The notes beneath the pieces were generated by a model that saw nothing but the letters and a program-made list of their open reading frames with translations, was not told where the DNA came from and did no database searches. Of a stretch of DNA of 5,714 bases, positions 1 through 5,665 are shown one piece after another. Origin of the DNA: JBDTSW01 sp039930945 (GTDB taxonomy: Bacteria > Actinomycetota > Thermoleophilia > Solirubrobacterales > 70-9); contig JBDTSW010000115.1 in the NCBI GenBank assembly GCA_039930945.1, positions 1 to 5,714 of the forward strand, written 5' to 3'. How positions within the stretch are numbered: the first letter of the stretch is position 1; each line of letters begins with the position of its first letter. A program made the position numbers and the translations under genes.

Positions 1-648
1 GTCTGAATCTTGGAGTGGCCCATGAACTCCTGCACCGCCTTCGGGTTGGCGCCGGAGTCGATCAGCAGCGAGGCGAAGGTGTGGCGGCACTCGTGCAGGG
101 TGATCGGCTCGACCCTGGCGACCTCCCAGGCCTTCTTCGCTCGCTTGCCCACTGCCATCGGCGCGAACGGGCTCACGTCTGAGCGACCGAACACGAGCGC
201 CTCTCCCCCACCTTCCGCGGCGAGCTTGTGCTCGTCCAAATAGTCGCGCAGGATCGCCAACAGCGGCACCGTGCGGCGGCTAGACCGTGACTTCGGCTCA
301 ATCGCGCCCTCGTACTGGTCCCAGGAGCGCTCGACCCGGATCAGAGGCTCGCGCCGAGGTCCGCGTCGCCCCAGCGCAGTGCCTGCAACTCACCACGGCG
401 CAGGCCGGCGTAGAAGGCGGTCGCCCAAAGCGGGCGATCCTGCTCGGGCTGGGCCTCGAGCAGCGCCTGCGCCTCTGACGCCGAGGCAATCCGCTTCGGT
501 CGCGGCTCTTGGTCGGTGGGGAGGTCAATCCGCTCGGCGGGGTTGTAGGTCAGCTCGTCGCGGTCGAGCGCGCGGCGGTAGAACGCCTGGATCGGGTTGA
601 GATGTTGCTCACGGTCCCGGTCAGGCCGCGCTTGGTCTCCCGGAAAGA
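1..648 (-). pseudogene. Tyrosine recombinase (phage-type integrase), frameshifted and partial
   Basis: This is the remains of a tyrosine recombinase, an enzyme that integrates or excises mobile DNA. Reading the minus strand, three frames must be joined. Positions 648-601 give a core-binding-like segment (GLTGTVSNI). Positions 601-344 give NPIQAFYRRALDRDEL, then the catalytic box I (AGLRRGELQALRWGD, with the first Arg at 398-400), ending at an in-frame TGA at 341-343. Positions 344-3 continue with LIRVERSW, the beta-hairpin lysine (EPKS, Lys at 291-293), the HECRH box at 95-81 (the HxxR catalytic pair) and the GHS box near 20-12. The tyrosine nucleophile would lie about ten residues further on, outside the window. 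The single-base frame changes near 600 and 343, and the missing N-terminal arm-binding region, indicate a dead gene. Both downstream genes are intact over long stretches, which argues against general sequencing error. The family assignment is firm; the original element is unknown. Confidence -1.
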
Positions 649-779
649 TCAGGCCGGTGGCGGCGCAGCTGGTTCTCGACGCAGCGTGGACACGAGCACT
701 CGGGGACTCCGAGTCCGGTGCGTGGACACCTCGTCGCCTGCGGCGCGCTAGCGAATTTCCCGATCAGCGAGCGCTTGAT
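621..779 (-). pseudogene. Small cysteine-containing ORF with a ribosome binding site but no start codon
   Basis: An open frame of about 52 codons runs from 779 to a TGA at 621-623. Its cysteines are grouped as CPRTGLGVPECSCPRC, which could bind a metal, but I do not recognise the family. A GAAGGAGG sequence (793-786) sits six bases upstream of codon 777-779, ideal spacing for initiation. That codon is ATC rather than ATG, GTG or TTG. The 3' end overlaps the first preserved segment of the integrase remnant. The simplest reading is a former gene start, perhaps of the integrase itself or of a small companion gene, whose start codon has mutated. It could also be chance, since the frame is short and GC-rich. 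No function is assigned. Confidence -1.
684..729. repeat. 10-bp direct repeats flanking a small dyad
   Basis: GCGTGGACAC occurs at 684-693 and again at 720-729, 36 bases apart. Between them lie two overlapping dyads: ACTCGG/CCGAGT (698-703 with 709-714) and GGACT/AGTCC (704-708 with 712-716). The arrangement of direct repeats around a dyad can be a protein-binding site, for example for a recombinase or accessory factor. The repeats also encode part of the cysteine-containing small ORF on the minus strand, so protein-level repetition is an alternative explanation. Confidence -1.
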
Positions 780-785
780 GTTCGC

Positions 786-793
786 CCTCCTTC
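786..793 (-). promoter_or_regulatory. Strong Shine-Dalgarno sequence without a normal start codon
   Basis: The minus strand reads GAAGGAGG, close to the ideal complement of the 16S rRNA tail. The six-base spacer GCGAAC leads to ATC. Such a match in GC-rich DNA is unlikely to be random, so it probably marks an ancestral translation start that has since been lost. Confidence -1.
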
Positions 794-926
794 TGCGATC
801 CCCTGGATCACGGGTTGCAGGCACATCGTGAATCGGGGGCGCGCGGATGGCAAGCGGCTTACCGCAACTAAGTCACCCAGTTACCTCAGACCGGCGGGGC
901 GTCGCTCGGGCGTCGAGGTGAGCAAG

Positions 927-997
927 AGTGAGAGAATCGCGGCAGCGGCACCATCTCGTCCGCGAGATACTGCGCCGCTGCCGCTATGCCTCTCACT
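927..997. repeat. 71-base imperfect palindrome (three stacked stems)
   Basis: The sequence folds back on itself in three perfect stems. The outer stem is AGTGAGAG (927-934) with CTCTCACT (990-997). The middle stem is GCGGCAGCGG (939-948) with CCGCTGCCGC (975-984). The inner stem is ATCTCG (953-958) with CGAGAT (963-968) closing a TCCG loop. Internal loops are 4/5 and 4/6 bases. That makes 24 base pairs in 71 bases, far beyond chance. No T-run follows on either strand, so it is not a canonical intrinsic terminator. It could be a structured RNA, a transposon or recombinase substrate, or a decayed element end. Confidence -1.
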
Positions 998-1010
998 ACC
1001 ACGCTAGAGG

Positions 1011-1073
1011 CTCTCGGCTCGTGATCGGCTCACGCGCCATGCTCAAGGCTCACGTTCGGCACGCGAACGAGAG
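1011..1073. repeat. Cluster of nested short hairpins
   Basis: An outer CTCTCG (1011-1016)/CGAGAG (1068-1073) pairing encloses CGTGA/TCACG (1020-1024 with 1030-1034). CGTTCG/CGAACG (1053-1058 with 1064-1069) is an alternative that overlaps the outer arm. GGCTCACG is repeated directly at 1027-1034 and 1047-1054. The individual stems are short. Their density, 14 bases past the large palindrome, suggests one structured region. Confidence -1.
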
Positions 1074-1456
1074 ACGACCGCAGAGACAAGGGGACGGGCT
1101 AGGTAGGCGCGCAAGGATGACGCTCGTTTCCCTTGTGGATCGGGGCAGCTGTCCTCGCGCGGTCGAGGCTGTCCGTCTGTGCCCGCGTCGGGCCCAGGCC
1201 CACCCTCGCGTGTGCGTTTAGTGGCGCGAATGCGTCTCGCCAGAGGAGGGCCTATCGGCGCTCCGGCGGCGACAGAATCAGCCTCGGCCGGGCTGCACCC
1301 GGCGTCCGGCGCCCCCGCGAAGGGAGTGCCCGGCCCAGCCGCCCGTACGCGCTCTCACGCGGTCTCGGGGCATCCCCCGCCCAGCCCGGCAGGGCTTCGA
1401 GCCCCTGTTCCCCTTCCTCGAGAGGATCGCGAAGCCCTGACCACCCGCCGCGGGCA

Positions 1457-1486
1457 GCGCCTCTACGGGCCGCTAGTGAGAGGCGC
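1457..1486 (-). terminator. Possible hairpin at the end of the lipoprotein gene
   Basis: GCGCCTCT (1457-1464) pairs perfectly with AGAGGCGC (1479-1486) across a 14-base loop. The hairpin overlaps the last codons and the TAG stop (1465-1463) of the lipoprotein gene. No U-tract follows in the transcript. Many high-GC actinobacterial terminators lack one, so it may terminate transcription or protect the 3' end. It may equally be incidental. Confidence -1.
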
Positions 1487-1846
1487 GAAGGCCTGGGCCC
1501 GCGCGTAGAGCTTGTAGAGGCGGAACTTGTCCGCCCAACCGGCCTCGCAGCTATGCTCGAACAGCTCATAGGCCGCCTCATCGGTCAGATCGGACTCAGC
1601 GGTCTCCGAGCCCTGCGGCGTGAGCTGCCCGCGGATGTCCTCGATCGTCGCGTACCGTTCGACCTTCGTTCCACCGCGCCAATCCCGGCAGTTCGCGAAC
1701 TGAGCCGTGGAACCGGCCCTGACGATGCCGACGCCCTCCGCCTCGGCTCCCCCGCCACCGGATTCGTCGTCCGCCCCGCAGCCCGCGAGAACGACGGTCG
1801 CAGCGAGGGCGGCCACCGCCGGCCGCCAAGTGCGGCCGGCGCCCAT
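1463..1846 (-). CDS. Small secreted lipoprotein of unknown function
   Basis: The product is 127 residues. It begins with a short positive n-region (MGAGRTWRP), then a hydrophobic stretch, then a lipobox VVLAGC with the lipidated cysteine at residue 23. A Gly/Asp/Glu-rich linker follows (about 24-40). The mature domain (about 45-120) contains two further cysteines (53 and 100), a CRDWRGG motif, an acidic middle and a basic/aromatic tail (FRLYKLYARAQAF). I expect it to sit on the outer face of the membrane. I do not recognise a named family. The ATG at 1846-1844 is chosen because it directly precedes the signal sequence and overlaps the upstream stop as TGATG; an earlier in-frame ATG at 1984 would bury the lipobox. 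The overlap implies translational coupling with the beta-helix gene and a shared process. The two free cysteines probably form a disulfide. Gene call is firm, function unknown. Confidence -1.
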   Translation of the reverse strand: MGAGRTWRPAVAALAATVVLAGCGADDESGGGGAEAEGVGIVRAGSTAQFANCRDWRGGTKVERYATIEDIRGQLTPQGSETAESDLTDEAAYELFEHSCEAGWADKFRLYKLYARAQAFAPLTSGP

Positions 1847-3876
1847 CAGCGGGTGAGCTCGGTCACGCGTTGCTTGATCGCCCGTGCCTCCGGCGAGCGC
1901 TTCAGCTCGCGGGCCGCCGCCTTCGCGCCATCGGGCGTCTTGGCCGCTGCGGCGGTGCCGGGCTGCGGCGGGAGCTCCCACCAATCGCAGTCGGTCGGGC
2001 CCGTGTCCTCGTCAGGGCCGTTCCCGCACTCAATAAGGTAAACCAGCTTCGCCAGGTCGTTGTTGCCGACGCTGGTCGCACAGTCCGATGGCAATGTCTG
2101 GGGCGGAACGCCCGGGAGCCGGCCGGCCTCGCCGGGGCCCGTGACGCTCGCCGCCGTCCCGTCGACGCCGGTGTTCGCGAACCAGCAGTTGCCGGTGTTG
2201 CCGGCGAACAGCTCGCCCCACCAGAAGTCGTTGCCGTTCGGCTTCTTGGGCCTGGCGTCGTCGTGGGCGTGCGCGTTGCCGAACATGTCGACCGCGCTCG
2301 GGAAGCGGAATCCGTTGGGAGCGCGGCCCATCCGATTGTGGTGGAACTGGTTGCCGCAGGATGTGGAGATGCCGTTGGCGGGCGCGCCCGGGCATGAGAC
2401 GCCAGGGAAGATGTCGCCCTCGGCGCCGCCGCCATTCGTGAACGCGTCGGGGACCGAGAACAGCGACGCCCCGTCACGCCAGTTGTCGAAGATCCAGTTG
2501 TCGTGGACGTTGGCGTCGTTCATCCCCGGGTAGAGGATCCCGGTCCCGATCGGCACGCCGACCAGCGAGTCCACCGGCGGGTCCTCGGTGTAGAGGTCGA
2601 GGTTGTTCGAGTAGATGCGGTTGTGGTCGATCTCGGAGCTGTCGGCCGGGAACCCGGGATGCCCGGCGGCCGAGAGAGTGTCACTGGAGATGCCGGTCAT
2701 GTTGCCGTAGATGTGGTTGTTGGTGATTCGCACGGCGTTGCCCATCGAGCCCGAGTAGCCGAGGGCCGACCCGTGCAGGTCGCAGTCGGTGATCACCGTG
2801 TTGACACGCGGCGCGTCCGGGTAGAAGCCGGTCGCCTGCGAGCCCGTCTCGGGGGCAGCGCCGGGGTAGACAACCGAGTCGCCAGAGCCGAACCCCTCGC
2901 AGTTCTGGACCCGGTGGTGGTCGGTCGTGAAGGCCAGATGACCGTAGTCGGCGTTCCAGTAGAACTTCGTGCGATCGAGCAGGACGCCGTCGGTCTCCTC
3001 GACGTAGAAGCCGTGCTCCTGCGCCCCGCGCATCAGGAAGTTGCGCCCGACGAACCCGTCGGCGCGATCCACCCGCAGCGCCACGTCCTTGGCGTAGCCA
3101 CCGGGCTTCGCCGCCGGGCCCGCGCCGTCATAGTCGCTGCCGGCGTCGAGGATTACGTCCTCCGGCTTCGGGCCTGTCCCCTCGATCTGGAGATTGCAGC
3201 GCACGCACGGGCCGAGCTCCTGGGCCGGAATCCCCTGCCTGTCCGAGAGCGGCGGCTCCACCGGGTCGCCGACGACCGCACGTCCCTGGACGTAGATCAG
3301 GTTCTGGTCGTTGGGGCACGTCACCTGGTACTCGTAGCTCGGCGTGAGATCTCCGCTCGCGTCCTCCTGGAGCAAGCTCGGATTGCAGGTCGGGTCGTTC
3401 TCCGGTGCGCTCCGCGACTCCGGCTCCTCGTAGAGCCCGGGCATGATCGCAATCCGATCGTTGTTACCGGCGTCGAAGACCGCGCCTTGGACCGAGTCGT
3501 ACTGGCACTGCTGCGCCAGCGTCGCGTTGACTTGGAGCAGCTGATCGGCCTCCTGCTTCGAGAGCTTGGTCTTCGGCTGGCTCGGGCGCAGCTGGTAGCC
3601 CCGCTTGTGGGCCTCGTCGACCGACTCACGAAGGAGGGCCAGCGACTCCGCCCCATCCTCGCCCTTGCAGGCGACGAGGACGTCGCCGGACCCGGCGCCG
3701 GTCGCCAACGAGGCGAGCGACCGCGCCGTCGGTACCTCGCCTCCGGCCGCGGGACTGACGGTGTTGTCGGGAGCGGGGTCGGGCCAATAGGAGGGCCGCT
3801 CGAGGTGGCCGAGCGCCAGGGCAGGTAGCGCCAGCAGCGCGGCCGTCGTCGTCGCCGCCACGATTACCGAACGCAT
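1846..3876 (-). CDS. Secreted cysteine-rich right-handed parallel beta-helix protein
   Basis: The product is 676 residues from the ATG. A signal peptide (1-23, hydrophobic core VIVAATTTAALLALPALALG) precedes a mature start HLERPSYWPDPAPD. Residues about 60-190 form a Cys-containing N-terminal region; about 195-520 look like a parallel beta-helix of the NosD/PbH1 type, shown by recurring turns such as NNHIYGN, HNRIYSNN, HDNWIFDN and HHNRMG. A Cys/Trp-rich C-terminal part (about 550-635, ending CDWWELPP) and a charged helical tail follow. There are 14 cysteines, all in the mature part, including CVRC at 224-227; an even number fits disulfides outside the cell. Such folds often bind or cleave polysaccharides, but I see no diagnostic catalytic set, so substrate is unknown. 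Its stop overlaps the lipoprotein start. A GTG at 3897 with a better ribosome binding site would add seven residues. Confidence -1.
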   Translation of the reverse strand: MRSVIVAATTTAALLALPALALGHLERPSYWPDPAPDNTVSPAAGGEVPTARSLASLATGAGSGDVLVACKGEDGAESLALLRESVDEAHKRGYQLRPSQPKTKLSKQEADQLLQVNATLAQQCQYDSVQGAVFDAGNNDRIAIMPGLYEEPESRSAPENDPTCNPSLLQEDASGDLTPSYEYQVTCPNDQNLIYVQGRAVVGDPVEPPLSDRQGIPAQELGPCVRCNLQIEGTGPKPEDVILDAGSDYDGAGPAAKPGGYAKDVALRVDRADGFVGRNFLMRGAQEHGFYVEETDGVLLDRTKFYWNADYGHLAFTTDHHRVQNCEGFGSGDSVVYPGAAPETGSQATGFYPDAPRVNTVITDCDLHGSALGYSGSMGNAVRITNNHIYGNMTGISSDTLSAAGHPGFPADSSEIDHNRIYSNNLDLYTEDPPVDSLVGVPIGTGILYPGMNDANVHDNWIFDNWRDGASLFSVPDAFTNGGGAEGDIFPGVSCPGAPANGISTSCGNQFHHNRMGRAPNGFRFPSAVDMFGNAHAHDDARPKKPNGNDFWWGELFAGNTGNCWFANTGVDGTAASVTGPGEAGRLPGVPPQTLPSDCATSVGNNDLAKLVYLIECGNGPDEDTGPTDCDWWELPPQPGTAAAAKTPDGAKAAARELKRSPEARAIKQRVTELTR

Positions 3877-3904
3877 CCGCGAATCCCCGTGCAACACCTC
3901 TACG

Positions 3905-3912
3905 CCTCCCTT
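3905..3912 (-). promoter_or_regulatory. Ribosome binding site bearing on the beta-helix start choice
   Basis: The minus strand reads AAGGGAGG, seven bases from an in-frame GTG (3897-3895). The ATG at 3876-3874 has its own weaker GGGGA (3888-3884), also at seven bases. Both starts leave a workable signal peptide (MLHGDSRMRSV or MRSV). I annotate the ATG because it gives a compact 23-residue signal peptide, but the GTG has the stronger ribosome binding site and may be the true start. Confidence -1.
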
Positions 3913-3930
3913 GCTGGCCCTAAGCCTCGG

Positions 3931-3956
3931 ACCGCGGCGCCTCCTGCGCCAGCGGT
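3931..3956 (-). promoter_or_regulatory. Stem-loop in the leader of the beta-helix/lipoprotein transcript
   Basis: ACCGCGGCGC (3931-3940) pairs with GCGCC-A-GCGGT (3946-3956), a ten-pair stem with one bulged base and a five-base loop. In the transcript the loop reads AGGAG, resembling a ribosome binding site. If transcription starts just after the TAGCCT at 3971-3966, this hairpin lies at the extreme 5' end of the mRNA, where such stems are known to protect transcripts. The pairing is plain in the sequence; its role is inferred. Confidence -1.
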
Positions 3957-3965
3957 AATGGCGGC

Positions 3966-3996
3966 AGGCTAACACGTGAACCCTGTCGCTTTCACG
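3966..3996 (-). promoter_or_regulatory. Possible promoter with overlapping inverted-repeat operator
   Basis: On the minus strand TAGCCT (3971-3966) fits the TAnnnT pattern of a -10 box. No good -35 is present at 17 bases (TGAAAG at 3994-3989). A perfect dyad, CGTGAA and TTCACG separated by ten bases (3975-3980 with 3991-3996), covers the spacer and -35 region, where a repressor or activator could act. The arrangement of dyad, -10, leader stem, ribosome binding site and start is coherent, but each piece is short and unproven. Confidence -1.
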
Positions 3997-4086
3997 GCAA
4001 CGGCGACGACCTCCGCTTCCGCTGGACCAGTGGCGACTTGGGTCCCGACACCGGTTTGCTGAGCCCAGTGATGTGAACACTCCGGG

Positions 4087-4153
4087 CGCCCCCCACGTCC
4101 ACCGCGACCCCGGCCGGGCCATGGCTGACGGCGCTCACGGGCGCGGCCAGCCG
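4087..4153. repeat. 67-bp direct repeat, intergenic copy
   Basis: These 67 bases are identical to 4811-4877, inside the amine oxidase gene, in the same orientation. Similarity stops sharply at both ends. The copy is non-functional as coding sequence. TCCGG occurs on both sides (4081-4085 and 4155-4159), which could be a short target duplication or a coincidence in GC-rich DNA. Confidence -1.
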
Positions 4154-4157
4154 TTCC

Positions 4158-4206
4158 GGCGAGGCGGGCCTTGACCGCGCGATGGGCAGTCAAGGCCCAT
4201 CTCGCC
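4158..4206 (-). terminator. Hairpin just downstream of the amine oxidase stop
   Basis: GGCGAG (4158-4163) pairs with CTCGCC (4201-4206). GGGCCTTGAC (4166-4175) pairs with GTCAAGGCCC (4189-4198). A two-by-two internal loop separates the stems and the apical loop is 13 bases. The hairpin begins five bases after the TAG stop of the amine oxidase gene. There is no U-tract, so termination would be of the U-less kind or the hairpin may act as a 3' stabiliser. It probably separates the amine oxidase transcript from the beta-helix operon. Confidence -1.
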
Positions 4207-4211
4207 AAGGG

Positions 4212-5651
4212 CTAGCCCGCCGCTGCCGCGATCCGGCGCGCCGTCCGCTTGCCGCTGCGGATGGCGCCTTCCATGTAGCCGGCATACAGCCCGGCCGTAT
4301 GCTCGCCCGCCAGGTGCAGGCGGCCGGTGGGCTCGCGCAGCGCCGGCCACAGGGGGACCACCTGGCCAGGGGCGGGTGCCGCCCAGGCGCCGCCCGAGAA
4401 CGGCTCCTGCGCCCAGGCGACCGAGGCCGCCGCGCCCGCCTCGTCTTCGAGGCCGGGGAAGACGCCGTTCACCGTCTCGCTCACATAGGCCGCGCGGGCA
4501 GCGACGTCGAGCGGCTCGAAGTGGCCGCTGCACGCGCCCGCCGCGTAGCTCAGGAGGATGCCGCGGCGCCCGTCCTGCTGGTCGCTCGCCTCCCAGGTCG
4601 AGCCCAGCGGCAGGTCGCTGTAGACGTCGCCACTTCGGCCTTGCCGGCGCCAGCGGCGAGAGTCGTATTGCACCAGGGTCTTGGTCACCGGCCCGTAGGC
4701 CAGCTCGGCGACGGCCTGCGCCAGGGGCTCCGGTAGGGCGGGCGAGAAAAGGATGTTGCGCAGCGCCGGCAGCGGTGCGGCGAGCACGCAGAAGTCGGCG
4801 TCGAGCTGCTCGCCCCCCACGTCCACCGCGACCCCGGCCGGGCCATGGCTGACGGCGCTCACGGGCGCGGCCAGCCGGACCTCGCGCAGCCGCGCCGCCA
4901 GCGCGCCCGGCAGCCGATCGTTGCCGCCGCGCAGCCGAAAGACCTCGGTCCGCGCATCCGACACGGGCTTGTAGAGCTTCTCGGCCGCGGCGAAGTAGAG
5001 CAGTGAGAGGGCCTCCGGCTCGACGGCGTAGTCGTCGCGAATCCAGCCCTCCAGCAGGAAGCGCCCGCGCGCGCTCGGCCGGATCGAGTCGAGCAGCCCA
5101 CCGACGTCGTCATCGTCGAGCCCCGGCGCGGTAGCGGCCGGGTCGCGTGGGTCGAGGTTGCGGGCGAGCCTGTATGTGCGAGCGTAGAAGGCGTTGACGT
5201 CGCGCCGCACGCGGCGGTCGTAGAAGGCGCCGTAGCGCACCACCTCTCCCTTGCGGTGGACCAACTCGGCGAGGCCTCCCCAGCCTCGGGTCGTGTCCTC
5301 GAGCCCGATGCCGAAGCGCCGGCAGTAGCGGCGCAGCTCGGAGTGGATGAAATCGCCGTACTCGCCGCCTGCCTCGGCGTGCTGGCCACCCGCGAAGGGG
5401 GCGCGAATCGTGCGCACGCGACCGCCCACCCGGTCACGAGCCTCGAGCACGGTGACCGTGGCGCCGGCGCGCTCGAGCTCGTCGGCCGCGGTCAGGCCGG
5501 CCAGCCCGGCCCCGACCACGACGACCCGGGGAGCCGCGCGGCGGCGCCCCGACGCCAGGCCCAGCAGCCGGGCGGCCGCGGTGGCGCCGATCGCCGTCGC
5601 CGCGCCCGCCGCCAGCAGGCGCCGCCTGGTGATCCGAGCGTCCGCGCCCAT
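4212..5651 (-). CDS. Tat-exported FAD-dependent amine oxidase (flavin monoamine oxidase family)
   Basis: The product is 479 residues. Enzymes of this family oxidise amines or amino acids to imines, passing electrons through FAD to oxygen and releasing hydrogen peroxide. A twin-arginine signal (ITRRRLLAAG, residues 7-16, then a hydrophobic stretch) implies export of the folded, FAD-loaded enzyme. The dinucleotide fold follows: VVVVGAGLAG (43-52), the acidic LEARDRVGGR (69-78) and GGEYGDFIHS. A family lysine (YGPVTK, Lys324), GGNDRLP, and the C-terminal LAGEHTAGLYAGYMEGA (447-463) complete the set. Where animal monoamine oxidases have the FAD-linking cysteine (SGGC), this protein has SGGAW (419-423), so FAD should be non-covalent. 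Length is normal. The ATG at 5651 is used; a GTG at 5657 is the only alternative because TAG lies just upstream. Substrate cannot be told. A fragment is copied downstream at 4087-4153. Confidence -1.
   Translation of the reverse strand: MGADARITRRRLLAAGAATAIGATAAARLLGLASGRRRAAPRVVVVGAGLAGLTAADELERAGATVTVLEARDRVGGRVRTIRAPFAGGQHAEAGGEYGDFIHSELRRYCRRFGIGLEDTTRGWGGLAELVHRKGEVVRYGAFYDRRVRRDVNAFYARTYRLARNLDPRDPAATAPGLDDDDVGGLLDSIRPSARGRFLLEGWIRDDYAVEPEALSLLYFAAAEKLYKPVSDARTEVFRLRGGNDRLPGALAARLREVRLAAPVSAVSHGPAGVAVDVGGEQLDADFCVLAAPLPALRNILFSPALPEPLAQAVAELAYGPVTKTLVQYDSRRWRRQGRSGDVYSDLPLGSTWEASDQQDGRRGILLSYAAGACSGHFEPLDVAARAAYVSETVNGVFPGLEDEAGAAASVAWAQEPFSGGAWAAPAPGQVVPLWPALREPTGRLHLAGEHTAGLYAGYMEGAIRSGKRTARRIAAAAG
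4811..4877. repeat. 67-bp direct repeat, copy within the amine oxidase gene
   Basis: This is the likely source of the intergenic copy at 4087-4153. It encodes roughly residues 259-281 of the amine oxidase, including SAVSHGPAGVAVDVGGE. The reading frame runs through it without disturbance, and similarity to the other copy ends abruptly at both borders. Confidence -1.
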
Positions 5652-5665
5652 GCGCACAGGCTAAG

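Larger units (their letters stand above)
794..1462. other. Gene-free stretch between integrase remnant and lipoprotein gene
   Basis: I find no supportable coding region here on either strand. The open frames present have mixed third-position composition, no convincing ribosome binding site and no recognisable motif. Parts of 830-1130 look less GC-rich than the flanking genes. The notable content is structural: a 71-base imperfect palindrome at 927-997 and short hairpins at 1011-1073, annotated separately. A further small GGGCT/AGCCC dyad lies at 1392-1404. The stretch adjoins a decayed integrase, so it is plausibly leftover mobile-element DNA. Confidence -1.
3924..4073 (+). other. Possible coding remnant on the plus strand (gene tail)
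   Basis: The stretch is open from after a TAA at 3921-3923 to a TGA at 4071-4073. From about 3993 it reads HGNGDDLRFRWTSGDLGPDTG and ends LLSPVM. Third positions there are mostly G or C, as in the real genes, and the text is protein-like. There is no start codon or ribosome binding site, and the frame overlaps the beta-helix promoter region. It may be the broken end of a lost plus-strand gene, or chance. I do not recognise the family. Confidence -1.

Noticed and set aside
927..997. Palindrome as an integron attC site
   Set aside because: The flanking core sequences expected of attC are not present at its ends, and the nearby recombinase looks like a phage-type integrase rather than an integron one.
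1011..1090. Possible tRNA in the hairpin-rich patch
   Set aside because: No acceptor stem, anticodon arm or GTTCRA-type T-arm can be assembled from these stems.
928..1221. Plus-strand 97-codon open frame from a GTG
   Set aside because: Third positions are mixed, there is no recognisable motif, and its 5' part is the palindrome itself.
1847..1984. Extension of the lipoprotein gene to an ATG at 1984
   Set aside because: It would bury the lipobox 69 residues into the protein and overlap the upstream gene extensively; the TGATG start fits far better.
1133..2041. Long plus-strand open frame of about 300 codons
   Set aside because: It runs antisense through the lipoprotein gene and the end of the beta-helix gene, is Arg/Pro/Ser-rich with no motif, and is explained by high GC content.
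2503..3828. Plus-strand open frame of 441 codons opposite the beta-helix gene
   Set aside because: It is the mirror of a clearly real signal-peptide protein; its Val/Arg-rich text has no domain and no ribosome binding site.
3877..4122. Extension of the beta-helix gene to an ATG at 4122
   Set aside because: It would put 82 Arg-rich residues before the signal peptide, start inside the 67-bp repeat and read through the leader hairpin and promoter-like region.
4182..4852. Plus-strand open frames opposite the amine oxidase
   Set aside because: They are antisense shadows of a gene with clear FAD and family motifs.
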